A stretch of DNA of 64,000 nt from CAXMQS01 sp964195995 (GTDB lineage Bacteria > Actinomycetota > Acidimicrobiia > Spongiisociales > JAOTWH01): positions 62,001 through 126,000 of the forward strand of contig CAXMQS010000092.1 in assembly GCA_964195995.1 (NCBI GenBank). Direction: 5' to 3'. The position numbers and the translations under genes are program-made. This document shows positions 24,823 through 36,309 of the stretch, one piece after another. The stretch's first letter is position 1. Each line of letters starts with the position of its first letter. The notes under the pieces were generated by a model, which saw only the letters and a program-made list of their open reading frames with translations, was not told the DNA's origin and searched no databases.

Positions 24823-26175
24823 CTACGGCAGGTTGAGGGCGCCCGCCGCCGCCTCGCCGGCTGCCGGGTCGGAGGCAGCGACGAAGACAACGGAATCACC
24901 GGACACGTCGACAAAGGCGAAGTCCTCTCCGCTGAATGTTGTAGACGAGTCCTCGCCATCGGTCGGATCGCCGGCGTCCATCGAGGTCGCGGCCAGATCG
25001 ATGAACGCGTCGGCGACCTCGGCGGCGTCGCGATCGGAATCGGCCTTGTAGGAGAACAGGAAGATGACGTCCGTCCCGTTGCTCAGGATGCGGTAGGCGT
25101 CTCCTCCCCAACCGTCGCCGATCTGAGACGCTGCTCCCTCGCCGATCGCCTGTCCGAACGTCGCCAGCAAGCCCAGCTCTCCCCAGGTCGACTCCTCGAC
25201 AACTTGATACCCGGGCGCGTCGACCGACGGCAGAACGACTTCCAGCGCTGCCTCCTCGTCAAAGAACGTTGCGGGATGGGCGATGTGCTCAGTTGTCAGT
25301 GGCGGTGAATCCAGCGCGGCGTTGATTCCCTCGATCCCCTGCTCTTCCACGATCTTGAGCAGCAACTGGAAGCCAGCCTCGTACCTAAAGAACAGCGGCT
25401 CCGAGATGGAATATGGCGTTCGATCAAGAGCCGCCGAGTCGGTCTCGAGGATCTCCGTACCGAGGGCGATGGCCTCAGAGGAGCTGAGGTGCTCGGCGAT
25501 GTACACGAACTGGAAGTAGGTCGCCTCGCCCTCAAGGAGCGAAAGGTAGGCGGAAGCCTCGTCGAGCCTGTCCGCCTCCACCAGCGCATCGAGGCGATCG
25601 CCAACTCCGAAGTGCTGGTCGGAAAGGGCGTGAACCATCTCGTGCACGACGGTCGTCTTCGAGAGCACCGAGAGATCCGATGCGTCTGCTCGCACCAACA
25701 GTTCCTTCGTCTCGGGAACGTACAGGCCAACTATCTGCTCGCTCAGCAGATCGTCGTAGACCTCAGCCAGCGACTGATTCTCGGGGTCGAGGAGCCCGAG
25801 CAAGTCGAGCCACGCCTCTGTCCATTCCAGTTCGCCCGGTTCGAGTTCGGCCTCGAAGTCGGAGACGATCCGAGCCGCCAGCTCAGGCTCTGACAGGAAC
25901 AAGACAGTGGGCTCTTCGATGAAGGACAACCCGCGGACTTCTTCGGTTATCCGAGCGAGTGCTTCCACCTCGACCCGCAGGCTCTCGACCAGCTCTGGGT
26001 CGAGCCCGGTGTCCGGCTCAGGCGTCCCATTCGGTGGCAGAGTCGTCGCCGACGGAGTCGTCGGGGCCGAAGTTGAGCTCGGCGGCGATGTCGAGGTCGT
26101 CGGTGAAGTCGACGACGAGCATGCCGAGCTCACGACGACGATGACCACGAACATGGCAGGGAGACGCCGCAACAT
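24823..26175 (-). CDS. HExxH metalloprotease-like lipoprotein
   Basis: A 450-residue lipoprotein: signal peptide with lipobox SSAC (residues 16-19), then a Ser/Thr/Pro-rich spacer to about residue 55. The folded domain contains the zinc motif TTVVHEMVHALSDQHFG near residue 180 and a downstream Glu-rich helix LLEGEATYFQFVYIAEH that can supply the third ligand, as in gluzincins. The rest is acidic and probably beta-rich. I do not recognise a named family; it resembles uncharacterised actinobacterial and Chloroflexi surface peptidases. It probably acts outside the membrane. Its upstream region is shared with the divergent metH riboswitch. Confidence 0.74.
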   Translation of the reverse strand: MLRRLPAMFVVIVVVSSACSSSTSPTTSTSPPSSTSAPTTPSATTLPPNGTPEPDTGLDPELVESLRVEVEALARITEEVRGLSFIEEPTVLFLSEPELAARIVSDFEAELEPGELEWTEAWLDLLGLLDPENQSLAEVYDDLLSEQIVGLYVPETKELLVRADASDLSVLSKTTVVHEMVHALSDQHFGVGDRLDALVEADRLDEASAYLSLLEGEATYFQFVYIAEHLSSSEAIALGTEILETDSAALDRTPYSISEPLFFRYEAGFQLLLKIVEEQGIEGINAALDSPPLTTEHIAHPATFFDEEAALEVVLPSVDAPGYQVVEESTWGELGLLATFGQAIGEGAASQIGDGWGGDAYRILSNGTDVIFLFSYKADSDRDAAEVADAFIDLAATSMDAGDPTDGEDSSTTFSGEDFAFVDVSGDSVVFVAASDPAAGEAAAGALNLP

Positions 26176-26251
26176 CGAGGCAGGGTAGGAAGCAGCGGTC
26201 CCGATCCTGGGCAGGGACGTTGAGTCAGGTAGCAGTTACACTGTTGCGACG

Positions 26252-26340
26252 CATTCATCCAGAGCGGTGGAGGGACAGGCCCCTTGAAGCCGCGGCAACC
26301 GGTGGGCGACACACGGTGCCAATGCCTGAACGATGAGCTG
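26252..26340 (+). promoter_or_regulatory. SAM-I riboswitch (S-box) upstream of metH
   Basis: The core matches the S-box consensus: AGAGCGGTGGAGGGACAGGC (26261-26280), CCCTTGAAGCCGCGGCAACC (26281-26300), and CACGGTGCCAATGCC (26312-26326). P1 is closed by TTCATC (26254-26259) with GATGA (26332-26336). SAM binding should turn metH off. No U-rich terminator follows. Instead CTCCG (26352-26356) can pair with CGGAG of the metH Shine-Dalgarno (26385-26389), so control is probably translational. That last point is inference. Confidence 0.93.
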
Positions 26341-26395
26341 CCGACGGCGGACTCCGCTCGCGGCGCTCTGAAGCGCGATAGAGACGGAGGTCCGA

Positions 26396-29884
<3,489 letters not shown>

Positions 29885-29925
29885 GCCTGTGACAAAGGGC
29901 CCTATTGGCAATCGTCGAAGATAGC

Positions 29926-29959
29926 GATACTGCTTGTGAAAGGATTCACAAGCAGTATC
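29926..29959 (+). promoter_or_regulatory. 34-bp perfect palindrome / ArsR operator O1
   Basis: Two 15-bp arms, GATACTGCTTGTGAA and its exact complement, surround AGGA. The centre is TTGTGA-N6-TCACAA, the same site as in three copies at 30.35-30.47 kb. It lies 12 bases before the arsR start, right where a repressor would sit. In RNA it would also form a strong hairpin in the leader. Confidence 0.85.
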
Positions 29960-29970
29960 CGAGGCCAGCC

Positions 29971-30324
29971 ATGAACGAGCCGCGACCGCCAGCTTGCAGC
30001 GAAGCTGATCTGCCGCCGCCCCTGCCCCTCAACGAGGAGCGGCTGGCGACGATCGCCAAGGGGTTGGCCCACCCGGCGCGCATCAAGATCATCGAACAGT
30101 TCCGGGAGGCCCGCCCCCATATGGCACATGAGATCTTCGAAGGCTGCGATCTCGCCCAGTCAACGGTCTCGGAGCATCTGCGCATCCTCCGCAAGGCCGA
30201 CATCCTCTTCGCCACCAAGGACGGGCCCCGCACCTGGTACTGCCTGCGGCGCTCGGTGCTGCGGCAGTTCGCCGAAGCCGCCGCCGATCTCACCACCGAA
30301 TGGGTGATGATCAGCCAGCCGTAG
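29971..30324 (+). CDS. ArsR-family winged-helix regulator
   Basis: A 117-residue winged-helix repressor-type protein: LATIAKGLAHPARIKIIEQFREA, the recognition helix AQSTVSEHLRILRKADIL and the wing ATKDGPRTWYCLRRSVL are typical. The classic metal motif CxC in the recognition region is absent; only one Cys is there (EGCDLAQ), so arsenic sensing is unlikely. It may sense another ligand or redox state. ATG 29971 with GAGG six bases upstream. A perfect palindrome lies just before it and three more sites precede the next gene, so it probably represses both itself and that gene. Confidence 0.88.
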   Translation: MNEPRPPACSEADLPPPLPLNEERLATIAKGLAHPARIKIIEQFREARPHMAHEIFEGCDLAQSTVSEHLRILRKADILFATKDGPRTWYCLRRSVLRQFAEAAADLTTEWVMISQP

Positions 30325-30346
30325 AGCCGGCCCCCAAGAGCATTGC

Positions 30347-30364
30347 TTGTGATTGATTTCACAA
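30347..30364 (+). promoter_or_regulatory. ArsR-type operator O2
   Basis: TTGTGA-TTGATT-TCACAA, an inverted repeat with the same six-base spacer as O1. It starts 22 bases after the regulator's stop codon and is the most distal of three sites before the membrane-protein gene at 30504. Confidence 0.8.
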
Positions 30365-30378
30365 CATAACGCGCCTGT

Positions 30379-30396
30379 TTGTGAAAGTAATCACAA
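30379..30396 (+). promoter_or_regulatory. ArsR-type operator O3
   Basis: TTGTGA-AAGTAA-TCACAA. Its centre is 32 bases from the centre of O2, i.e. three helical turns, so two dimers would bind on the same face of the DNA. Confidence 0.82.
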
Positions 30397-30456
30397 GTAG
30401 GGCCTTTCGACCCTACCCCGTCCTTCGACGATTGCCGATACTGCGTTTATTGGACT

Positions 30457-30474
30457 TTGTGAAAGAGTTCACAA
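30457..30474 (+). promoter_or_regulatory. ArsR-type operator O4
   Basis: TTGTGA-AAGAGT-TCACAA, 29 bases before the start of the membrane-protein gene. A GATACTGC (30437-30444) just before it also occurs just before the core of O1, suggesting a shared promoter element with the operator placed immediately downstream of it. Confidence 0.82.
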
Positions 30475-30503
30475 GCTTTCCAAATTAGGCAAGGAGGCCT
30501 TAA

Positions 30504-31214
30504 ATGATGAATCGTCTCAGGATCGTCGGGATCATCCTTCTGGTCGTCGGCGTTCTGTTCATGGTCGGAGGCGGCGTCGCCTTCTCCAAGGTGCAAGACG
30601 GCTACGGATCACTGGCAGCATTCAGCGAGGCGCAGGGCGTCGAACTGAGCTACAACGAAGATGGGCAACTGATCGACCGCGGCACCACCGAAGGTGCCGA
30701 CGCCATCATGACACTGCTCACCGATGACTGGGGATTCAGCCCCGTCAGCGGGGACCTTGATTCCAACGACCCGTTGGTCAACACGGCCAGCGAGTTCATG
30801 TTCCAGATGGCAACGATCAACTTCCACGTGCTGCACGGCACACAGAATGTGACGCTCGCCGAAGACATCGAGTTCGAAGGCGAAGTCTTCGCAGCCGGAA
30901 CGTACGAGTTCGAGGTTGACGGCCGCTACTGGACCGACTTCAACCGCAGCCACCCGCTCGAGGGACCAGCACGAGGCCAGGCATGGACCGGCACCGTGCA
31001 CGGACTCGTCGGTGAACTCGGTGTCGGCACCGTCACCCACTCAGTCCTGCAGATCGGCCTTGGCATCGCAGCCATCCTCGCCGGCATCGGCTTCCTGTCG
31101 ATCCTGACCGGCGGTGGCCTGGTGTGGGCCAGTCGCTCCAAGGACACGGGCGTGCCGGGAGTACCCGACACGATCCCCGAGTCGATGAGCAAGTTCGCCA
31201 GCACGGAGGCATAA
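30504..31214 (+). CDS. Two-helix membrane protein with extracellular loop, ArsR-controlled
   Basis: A 236-residue protein with an N-terminal membrane helix (residues ~7-28), a ~150-residue acidic extracytoplasmic region, and a second helix near 181-208 followed by a short cytoplasmic tail. No enzyme motif is seen; the function is unknown. AAGGAGG lies about six bases before ATG 30504 (a second ATG follows directly). Three operators in its leader and the adjacent ArsR-type gene indicate tight control. It could be the envelope target of whatever the regulator senses. Confidence 0.78.
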   Translation: MMNRLRIVGIILLVVGVLFMVGGGVAFSKVQDGYGSLAAFSEAQGVELSYNEDGQLIDRGTTEGADAIMTLLTDDWGFSPVSGDLDSNDPLVNTASEFMFQMATINFHVLHGTQNVTLAEDIEFEGEVFAAGTYEFEVDGRYWTDFNRSHPLEGPARGQAWTGTVHGLVGELGVGTVTHSVLQIGLGIAAILAGIGFLSILTGGGLVWASRSKDTGVPGVPDTIPESMSKFASTEA

Positions 31215-31229
31215 GACTCCTTGCCGGAG

Positions 31230-31277
31230 GACGGAAGCCACGGCTTCCGTCGCAGAGGCCCCTTCGGGGGCCTCTGC
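31230..31277 (+). terminator. Double hairpin after the membrane-protein gene
   Basis: GACGGAAG/CTTCCGTC (31230-31251) is followed directly by GCAGAGGCCCC-TTC-GGGGCCTCTGC-like pairing (31252-31277). Stems are strong and GC-rich with a TTCG loop. No T-run follows, as is common in high-GC actinobacterial terminators. It separates the regulated gene from tRNA-Ala. Confidence 0.65.
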
Positions 31278-31331
31278 CGCGTCTGGGATCAGGCCGTGTT
31301 CCGGGCACTAGCGGTACACTCCCCCGCCTTC

Positions 31332-31405
31332 GGGGGTGTAGCTCAGCCCGGCAGAGCACTACGTTCGCAACGTAGGGGTCAGGGGTTCAAATCCCCTCAC
31401 CTCCA
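31332..31405 (+). tRNA. tRNA-Ala (anticodon CGC)
   Basis: Acceptor GGGGGTG pairs with CACCTCC and contains the G3-U70 wobble pair that defines alanine tRNA. The anticodon stem-loop CTACG-TTCGCAA-CGTAG gives CGC. T-arm GGGGTTCAAATCCCC. CCA is not encoded. Confidence 0.96.
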
Positions 31406-31413
31406 CAGAAATT

Positions 31414-31740
31414 GAGCCGTCCTTGCGCAGCAAAGACGGCTTCTTGTCTCTCCCCCCAGAGGGGGGAGTTCCGGGCCGAAGGCCCGTGGGAGGGGGGCAT
31501 GGAAACGAAACAGAGCCGTCCTTGCGCAGCAGGGACGGCTTCTTGTCTCTCCCCCCAGAGGGGGGAGTCCCGGGCCGAAAGGCCCGTGGGAGGGGAGCAT
31601 GAAAACAGAAACAGAGCCGTCCTTGCGCAGCAGGGACGGCTTCTTGTCTCTCCCCCCGGAGGGGGAGTCCCGGGTCGAAGGCCCGTGGGAGGGGAGCATG
31701 AAAACAGAGCCGTCCTTGCGCAGCGGGGACGGCTTCTTGG
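31414..31740 (+). repeat. Tandem array of ~100-bp multi-hairpin units (3.3 copies)
   Basis: Copies begin with GAGCCGTCCTTGCGCAGC at 31414, 31513, 31614 and 31707 (spacing 99, 101, 93; the last copy is partial). Each full unit holds three inverted repeats: AGCCGTCC...GGACGGCT, CTCCCCCC-AGA-GGGGGGAG and CGGGCC-GAA-GGCCCG. They are joined by CTTCTTGTCTCTC and a GGGAGGGG-GCATG segment. Copies differ by a few substitutions and 1-2 base indels. The array starts nine bases after tRNA-Ala. The first hairpin, followed by T-rich sequence, could terminate tRNA transcription; the amplification is unexplained. Confidence 0.9.
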
Positions 31741-31774
31741 GAAGCGTTCTTATGGCGGCGATGTTGCAGAGAGC

Positions 31775-32938
31775 GTGAAGTCCTTCGCCGTGACCGCAGC
31801 CCTGGCTGGTGTCGTGATTTTGGCGGCCTGCAGCGATACGACTTTGACAACAACGGCGCCGACGACAACCACCACGACACCGCCACCAGCGCCGGCACGA
31901 GCTCCTTTGCCGCCGCCGGTCGATCTTTCAGTCCACATCGTGCCGTTGGAGGACGTCTACCTCGACACGTTCGGCTCCGGTGCGCTGCCTCTGTCGGAGT
32001 CGAACCTGGAGATACGTGAGGCGCTTATCGACGCCATCCCCCCGCTCGACCGCCCTGTCTACGAGTCGGCGGCAGAAGCATTCTGGCTCGCCGACGATGA
32101 CCTCGTCCTCGGGTACCTCGGCGACCGGGCATACGCGTACCCGATCCGGATCCTCAACTTCCACGAGATCGTCAACGATGAGATCGACGGAGTGCCGGTG
32201 CTTGTCAGCTATTGCCCACTGTGCCGGAGCGGCGTCGTCTTCGATCGTCGGCTCGGTGATCAGGTGCTGACCTTCGGCAACACCAGCGCCCTTTACGACT
32301 CAGATCTGGTGATGTTCGACCGCCAGACGGGGACCTATTGGTGGCAGGTGCCCGGAAGGGGAATCGTCGGCACACTTAGCGGTGAGGAATTGACGGCACT
32401 GCCCTCGGTTACGACTACCTGGGCGGTGTGGAAGATGACCTACCCCGACACCGTTGTCTTGAGCAGAGAAACCGGATTCTCTCGACCCTATGAGCGCGAC
32501 CCGTTCGTGGGATACGCCGAGAGTCTCGATAGCGGAAGCTTCCCTTTCCCAGTGTCCGCCGCAGCCACCGACGACCGCCTTAGGGCCTCTGAGGTGGTTC
32601 TTGGTGTCGCCATCGCCGGCAGCCATCGCGTCTACCCGCTCGGCATCCTCGGTGACGCGGCTTTCAACGACGAGATCGAGGGAATGCCGCTGGTCGTTCT
32701 CTCCCGGCTCGACGGACCGTCCGGGGCCGCCTACTCGGCTGTGATCGGCAACCGCCAGTTGACGTTCGAGACCCGAGACGGTGAGGTCTTCGACCGAGAG
32801 ACGGACAGCCGCTGGACCTTCGGTGGACTCGCAGTTGAAGGCGAACTGGCTGGTGAGACCCTGGAGGCCCTCCCAAGTCGCACGACCTTCTGGTTCGCAT
32901 ACGTGGCCGCCTTCCCCGAGGCGACGATCGCGGGTTGA
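31775..32938 (+). CDS. DUF3179 domain lipoprotein
   Basis: A 387-residue lipoprotein. The signal peptide MKSFAVTAALAGVVILAAC ends at the lipobox Cys and is followed by a Thr/Pro linker. The DUF3179 domain covers most of the rest (YPIRILNFHEIVNDEIDGVPVLVSYCPLCRSGVVFDR, GLEIFGTSALYD-like FGNTSALYDSDLVMFDRQTGTYWWQ). The CPLCRSG segment, with two Cys residues, is the family's most conserved motif. Its role is unknown. Start GTG 31775 is chosen to give a proper signal peptide; the frame stays open upstream only because it runs through the repeat array. The protein lies outside the membrane. Confidence 0.85.
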   Translation: MKSFAVTAALAGVVILAACSDTTLTTTAPTTTTTTPPPAPARAPLPPPVDLSVHIVPLEDVYLDTFGSGALPLSESNLEIREALIDAIPPLDRPVYESAAEAFWLADDDLVLGYLGDRAYAYPIRILNFHEIVNDEIDGVPVLVSYCPLCRSGVVFDRRLGDQVLTFGNTSALYDSDLVMFDRQTGTYWWQVPGRGIVGTLSGEELTALPSVTTTWAVWKMTYPDTVVLSRETGFSRPYERDPFVGYAESLDSGSFPFPVSAAATDDRLRASEVVLGVAIAGSHRVYPLGILGDAAFNDEIEGMPLVVLSRLDGPSGAAYSAVIGNRQLTFETRDGEVFDRETDSRWTFGGLAVEGELAGETLEALPSRTTFWFAYVAAFPEATIAG

Positions 32939-32983
32939 TCAAGGAGCCTCGCTCCTCTCGGCGCCTCTGCTACTTTGTTTCCG

Positions 32984-34087
32984 ATGCCACGCCGAATCGA
33001 CAGGTTCCGCCCTGTTCTGTTACTGAGGGGCCTGCGAGCTAGACGCGAGCAGCCCGATCTCGCTGGGCTTGCCGCCGAGACCGACGCCGAGGCGTTCGTG
33101 TGGCGGATCCTGCCGCACGCCGCCCGTAGTTTCGCCACCAGCATCGTTGTGCTGCCGAAGGCACATGCTCTGACAGCCGCCGTCGCCTACCTGTACTGTC
33201 GCATGCTCGACACCTACGAGGACCTGCTTCCCGAGAAGACGGCGAGACCGGAGGCGCTCCGTCTGTTCGCTCGCCGCTTCGAGCTCGATCCCATTCCAGC
33301 CGCCTCCCCCATCGATGACGCTCTGGCGCGAGACGAAAGGGACCGGCTTGGCTTGCTCCTCGTGAATCGTTGCCATCTCGTTGACGGGGTATTGGACACA
33401 CTTCCCGTCGCCACCAGGGAGTCCATCGCTCGGCTGGTCTCTTCCATGGCCGAGGGCATGGCGCAGTCTGCTGACACCTTCGAGCGCCAGGGCGGGGTGC
33501 TGATCGATAGCGAGCAGGTCGCTCAGTACAGCCATCATGTCATCGGCAACCCGGCCCTCTTCATTCTGACCCTCCTGAGTGAGAGGACGCCGACCCGCGC
33601 TCAGGAGGGGGATGCGCTGATGGTGAGCGAGATGATCCAACTGGCCAACATCACTCGGGACATCGAGAAGGATCTCCACCGGGGCGTCGGCTACCACCAC
33701 ACTCTCAAGCCGTTTCTCAACGCCACCGGCGACGCCGCCCAGCGACGTGAGGTGGTACGACGAGTGCGGGAGGAGTACCTCGGCCACGCCCTAGCGGCTG
33801 TTCCCGCGTACCGGCGCCTCTTCGATGGGTCGTCAGCACGTTTGACTCCCGGGACGAGAATGGCGGCAGTTCTGATGATGCTGCACACCGACCAGCACTA
33901 TCAGCGATGCGCCGTCATGGCAGGCCACGAAACGTGGGGCCGGCGGCGCGGCAAGGTGCGCACGGCGGCAGCCGCCCTACCCGCCTTCCTGTCTATCACG
34001 GGAGCGCGCCGGACGCTGCTGAGAATCGAGAACGACTTCCTCGAGGCCGCAGCAAGACAGCGGGCGCGAGCCGTGGCCACGACCTAG
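32984..34087 (+). CDS. Squalene/phytoene synthase family protein
   Basis: A ~367-residue head-to-head prenyltransferase homologue. It has the RSFATSIVVLP segment, the first Asp-rich motif YLYCRMLDTYED (residues ~67-78) and the second NITRDIEKDLHRG, the Mg-diphosphate sites. These enzymes join two C15 or C20 isoprenyl diphosphates into squalene or phytoene. No desaturase or hopane cyclase is nearby, so the product is open. The two motifs resemble squalene-synthase type more than bacterial CrtB. ATG 32984 is chosen over TTG 32975; neither has a clear ribosome site. Its stop overlaps that of the convergent transporter by four bases. Confidence 0.82.
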   Translation: MPRRIDRFRPVLLLRGLRARREQPDLAGLAAETDAEAFVWRILPHAARSFATSIVVLPKAHALTAAVAYLYCRMLDTYEDLLPEKTARPEALRLFARRFELDPIPAASPIDDALARDERDRLGLLLVNRCHLVDGVLDTLPVATRESIARLVSSMAEGMAQSADTFERQGGVLIDSEQVAQYSHHVIGNPALFILTLLSERTPTRAQEGDALMVSEMIQLANITRDIEKDLHRGVGYHHTLKPFLNATGDAAQRREVVRRVREEYLGHALAAVPAYRRLFDGSSARLTPGTRMAAVLMMLHTDQHYQRCAVMAGHETWGRRRGKVRTAAAALPAFLSITGARRTLLRIENDFLEAAARQRARAVATT

Positions 34088-36240
34088 CGCAACAGGCGCT
34101 CCAGTATCCGTCCGGCGAGTGACGGCCGCCTACCGAGCTCGTGAGTCCTCACCAGTAGCAACGGCGCGTCGACACGATCACGGATGCCATCTGCGAGGTC
34201 TGTAAGGAACCGGAATCGCGAACGGAGAGCTCCCATGATCACGAGATCGGCGCCACGCGACCGTTGCGCCAGTTCAGCAACGAGGGCGTCGCTCTGAGCT
34301 ATCTCGCTAACGGTGGGAACCCCGACCACGGCGTCGAGTTCCTCGTGGTAGGACCGCAGGGAGTGCACCTGGCGGCCGCTGGCGTTGGCCGAGAGGACGT
34401 GCACTAGTCGAATCGTCGCGTCTTCGGCGGCCGAGAAGCGACCCGCGATGTTGATCTTGATCGGATCGAGAGGTCCACCGGAACCAAGCACCACAACGTC
34501 GTCGATGTCACCGAGATACCGGCCGCCCAGGAAGGCGAAATCGCAGAGCACCCTGTCACCGAGCCATTCCATGTCTCCCGAGAAACCACGCTCTTCCGCG
34601 CCCATATCGGTTAGCACCAGATCAACTGCGTTGTCTGTGACGGTTGCCTCCAGCTCGGCCCGGCGATGCCGTCCGGCTATCCGAACGACCGAGATGTCAA
34701 GGCCCTCGCGAGTGGCTATCGCGGCAAGGCTCCGCTCGGGCTCACCGTCTTCATCACCCCCTGCCGATCGGGACATAACAGCGAACTGGATTGACGCCTG
34801 CTGTGCGGCAACGGTTGATGCCGCGCGCAACAGGTCGCTCAGTCTCCGCTCGTTGGTGTTGGGCCGGACCGGAATCAGAATGCGACGCTTGCCTGGGCCA
34901 GACAGCTCGTCACGTGACTCCAGCACCAGTCGCTTCATGGCCCTCACCCTGAGGGCATCCGACCAGGCGCTTTCGGGGTTGGTCCGGGAGCGAGCGAAGA
35001 TGCGGTACCAGCCAACGCCAATGGCAACGATCAGCACTGCGCCGATGATGGGCACGACGCCCATCTGGCTCAGAAGAATGAGCGGGGCAACGATCCCAAA
35101 GATCTGTATCCACGGATAGAGAGGGCTCTTGAAAGCTGGGCGGTACCAGTCGAGCCGGCTCTCTCTGAAAGCGATGAGCGCCACGTTCTCCATGGCGAAG
35201 ACGAGAAGCTGGAAGGCCGACGCCAGTTTCGCCAGCTCGAGGATCGGGAAGACGATGATCAGGACAAGAAGCACGCCGCCGGTGAGCACCACCGAGGCGA
35301 CCGGGGTTCCGCGTGACCCGATGCGGCCGAGAGCGCTGGGAGCCAGTGCATTGCGCGCCATCGCCAGCGGGTACCGCGATGACGCCAGGATTCCCGAGTT
35401 GGCCATCGAGAGGAGGGCAAGCACGGCGACGATGCTGATGGCGAACTCGGCACCGTTCCCGGCGACGGCTTTTGTGGCAAGGGCGACCGGCGTCGCGCTC
35501 TTGTCGAGATCACTGGCTGGAGTGACCCCAACGATCACGAAGGCGATCGCCGGGTAGAGGAACAGCATGATGACGATGCTGGTGAGGATTCCCCGGGGAA
35601 TGTTGCGAGCGGGTCGGCGGACCTCTTCGGCAATGCTGGCGATATTGGTAAGTCCGGCGTAGGAAACGAACACGATCCCCGTCGCCGCCAACAGCCCGCC
35701 ATAGCCCTTTGGCAGGAAGGGTTCGAAACGGTCGGTGTCGATGTCGCCAACACCGACGAACACGAAGATGGCAAGCGCGATGAGGACAGCGGACACGATC
35801 ACCGTCTGGAAACGCCCCGAGTGACGGACGCCGTACACGTTCACAACTATGAGGGCCGCACCAAGCCCCAGAGCGATCATCTTCACCGGAGCACCTTCGA
35901 AACCGAGCTTGAGGTATTCGCTTAGCCCCTCAAGCGCGAACGCCGACTTGAAGACGAGAGAGAACCACACGCCGAAGCCGGCGATCGTTCCTAGCAACGG
36001 GCCCATGGCCCTGTCGATGTAGAGGTAGGTCCCGCCGGCGTGCGGCATCGCAGTGGCCATTTCTGACTTGCTCAAGGCGGCCGGCAGAACGATGAGCCCG
36101 GCGAGGACGTAAGCCACAACGATGGCCGGGCCGGCTACGGAGGCGGCCAATCCGGGGAGGACGAAGATGCCGCTTCCCACCATCGCACCGATGCTGATGG
36201 TGAGTACGGCGTACAACCCGAGGTCGCGCTTTAGATCCAG
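34084..36240 (-). CDS. APC-family transporter with C-terminal universal-stress domains
   Basis: A 718-residue fusion. Residues 1 to ~440 form a 12-helix amino-acid/polyamine permease (ISIGAMVGSGIFVLPG, the helix 1 GSGIF motif; MPHAGGTYLYIDRAMG). The remainder is two UspA-like domains (RILIPVRPNTNERRL; DDVVVLGSGGPLDPIKINIAGRF; VIMGALRS). Such fusions are seen in some archaea and actinobacteria and may tie transport to nucleotide levels. TTG 36216 would drop the conserved LDLKRDLG that precedes helix 1. That segment begins with a CTG at 36240, with GGAG six bases upstream, so I place the start there. It is provisional. Confidence 0.85.
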   Translation of the reverse strand: MDLKRDLGLYAVLTISIGAMVGSGIFVLPGLAASVAGPAIVVAYVLAGLIVLPAALSKSEMATAMPHAGGTYLYIDRAMGPLLGTIAGFGVWFSLVFKSAFALEGLSEYLKLGFEGAPVKMIALGLGAALIVVNVYGVRHSGRFQTVIVSAVLIALAIFVFVGVGDIDTDRFEPFLPKGYGGLLAATGIVFVSYAGLTNIASIAEEVRRPARNIPRGILTSIVIMLFLYPAIAFVIVGVTPASDLDKSATPVALATKAVAGNGAEFAISIVAVLALLSMANSGILASSRYPLAMARNALAPSALGRIGSRGTPVASVVLTGGVLLVLIIVFPILELAKLASAFQLLVFAMENVALIAFRESRLDWYRPAFKSPLYPWIQIFGIVAPLILLSQMGVVPIIGAVLIVAIGVGWYRIFARSRTNPESAWSDALRVRAMKRLVLESRDELSGPGKRRILIPVRPNTNERRLSDLLRAASTVAAQQASIQFAVMSRSAGGDEDGEPERSLAAIATREGLDISVVRIAGRHRRAELEATVTDNAVDLVLTDMGAEERGFSGDMEWLGDRVLCDFAFLGGRYLGDIDDVVVLGSGGPLDPIKINIAGRFSAAEDATIRLVHVLSANASGRQVHSLRSYHEELDAVVGVPTVSEIAQSDALVAELAQRSRGADLVIMGALRSRFRFLTDLADGIRDRVDAPLLLVRTHELGRRPSLAGRILERLLR

Positions 36241-36309
36241 AGGCGGCTCCGAATGGAGGATGTGACTGAAGGAGCCTAGAGGGGTGGCGCTTACGACACG
36301 GGTTGCGGC

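Noticed and set aside
29971..30324. Arsenic regulator of acr3
   Set aside because: The CxC metal motif is absent, acr3 is 10 kb away, and its upstream region lacks TTGTGA-N6-TCACAA.
31414..31740. CRISPR array
   Set aside because: The repeats are ~100 bp, adjacent without unique spacers, and no cas genes are in the window.
31412..31774. Extension of the DUF3179 frame through the repeat array, and a long antisense frame (31359-31898) through the same array
   Set aside because: Both are open only because the repeats lack stops in these frames; they encode repeated low-complexity segments and no signal peptide. The real start with lipobox is at 31775.
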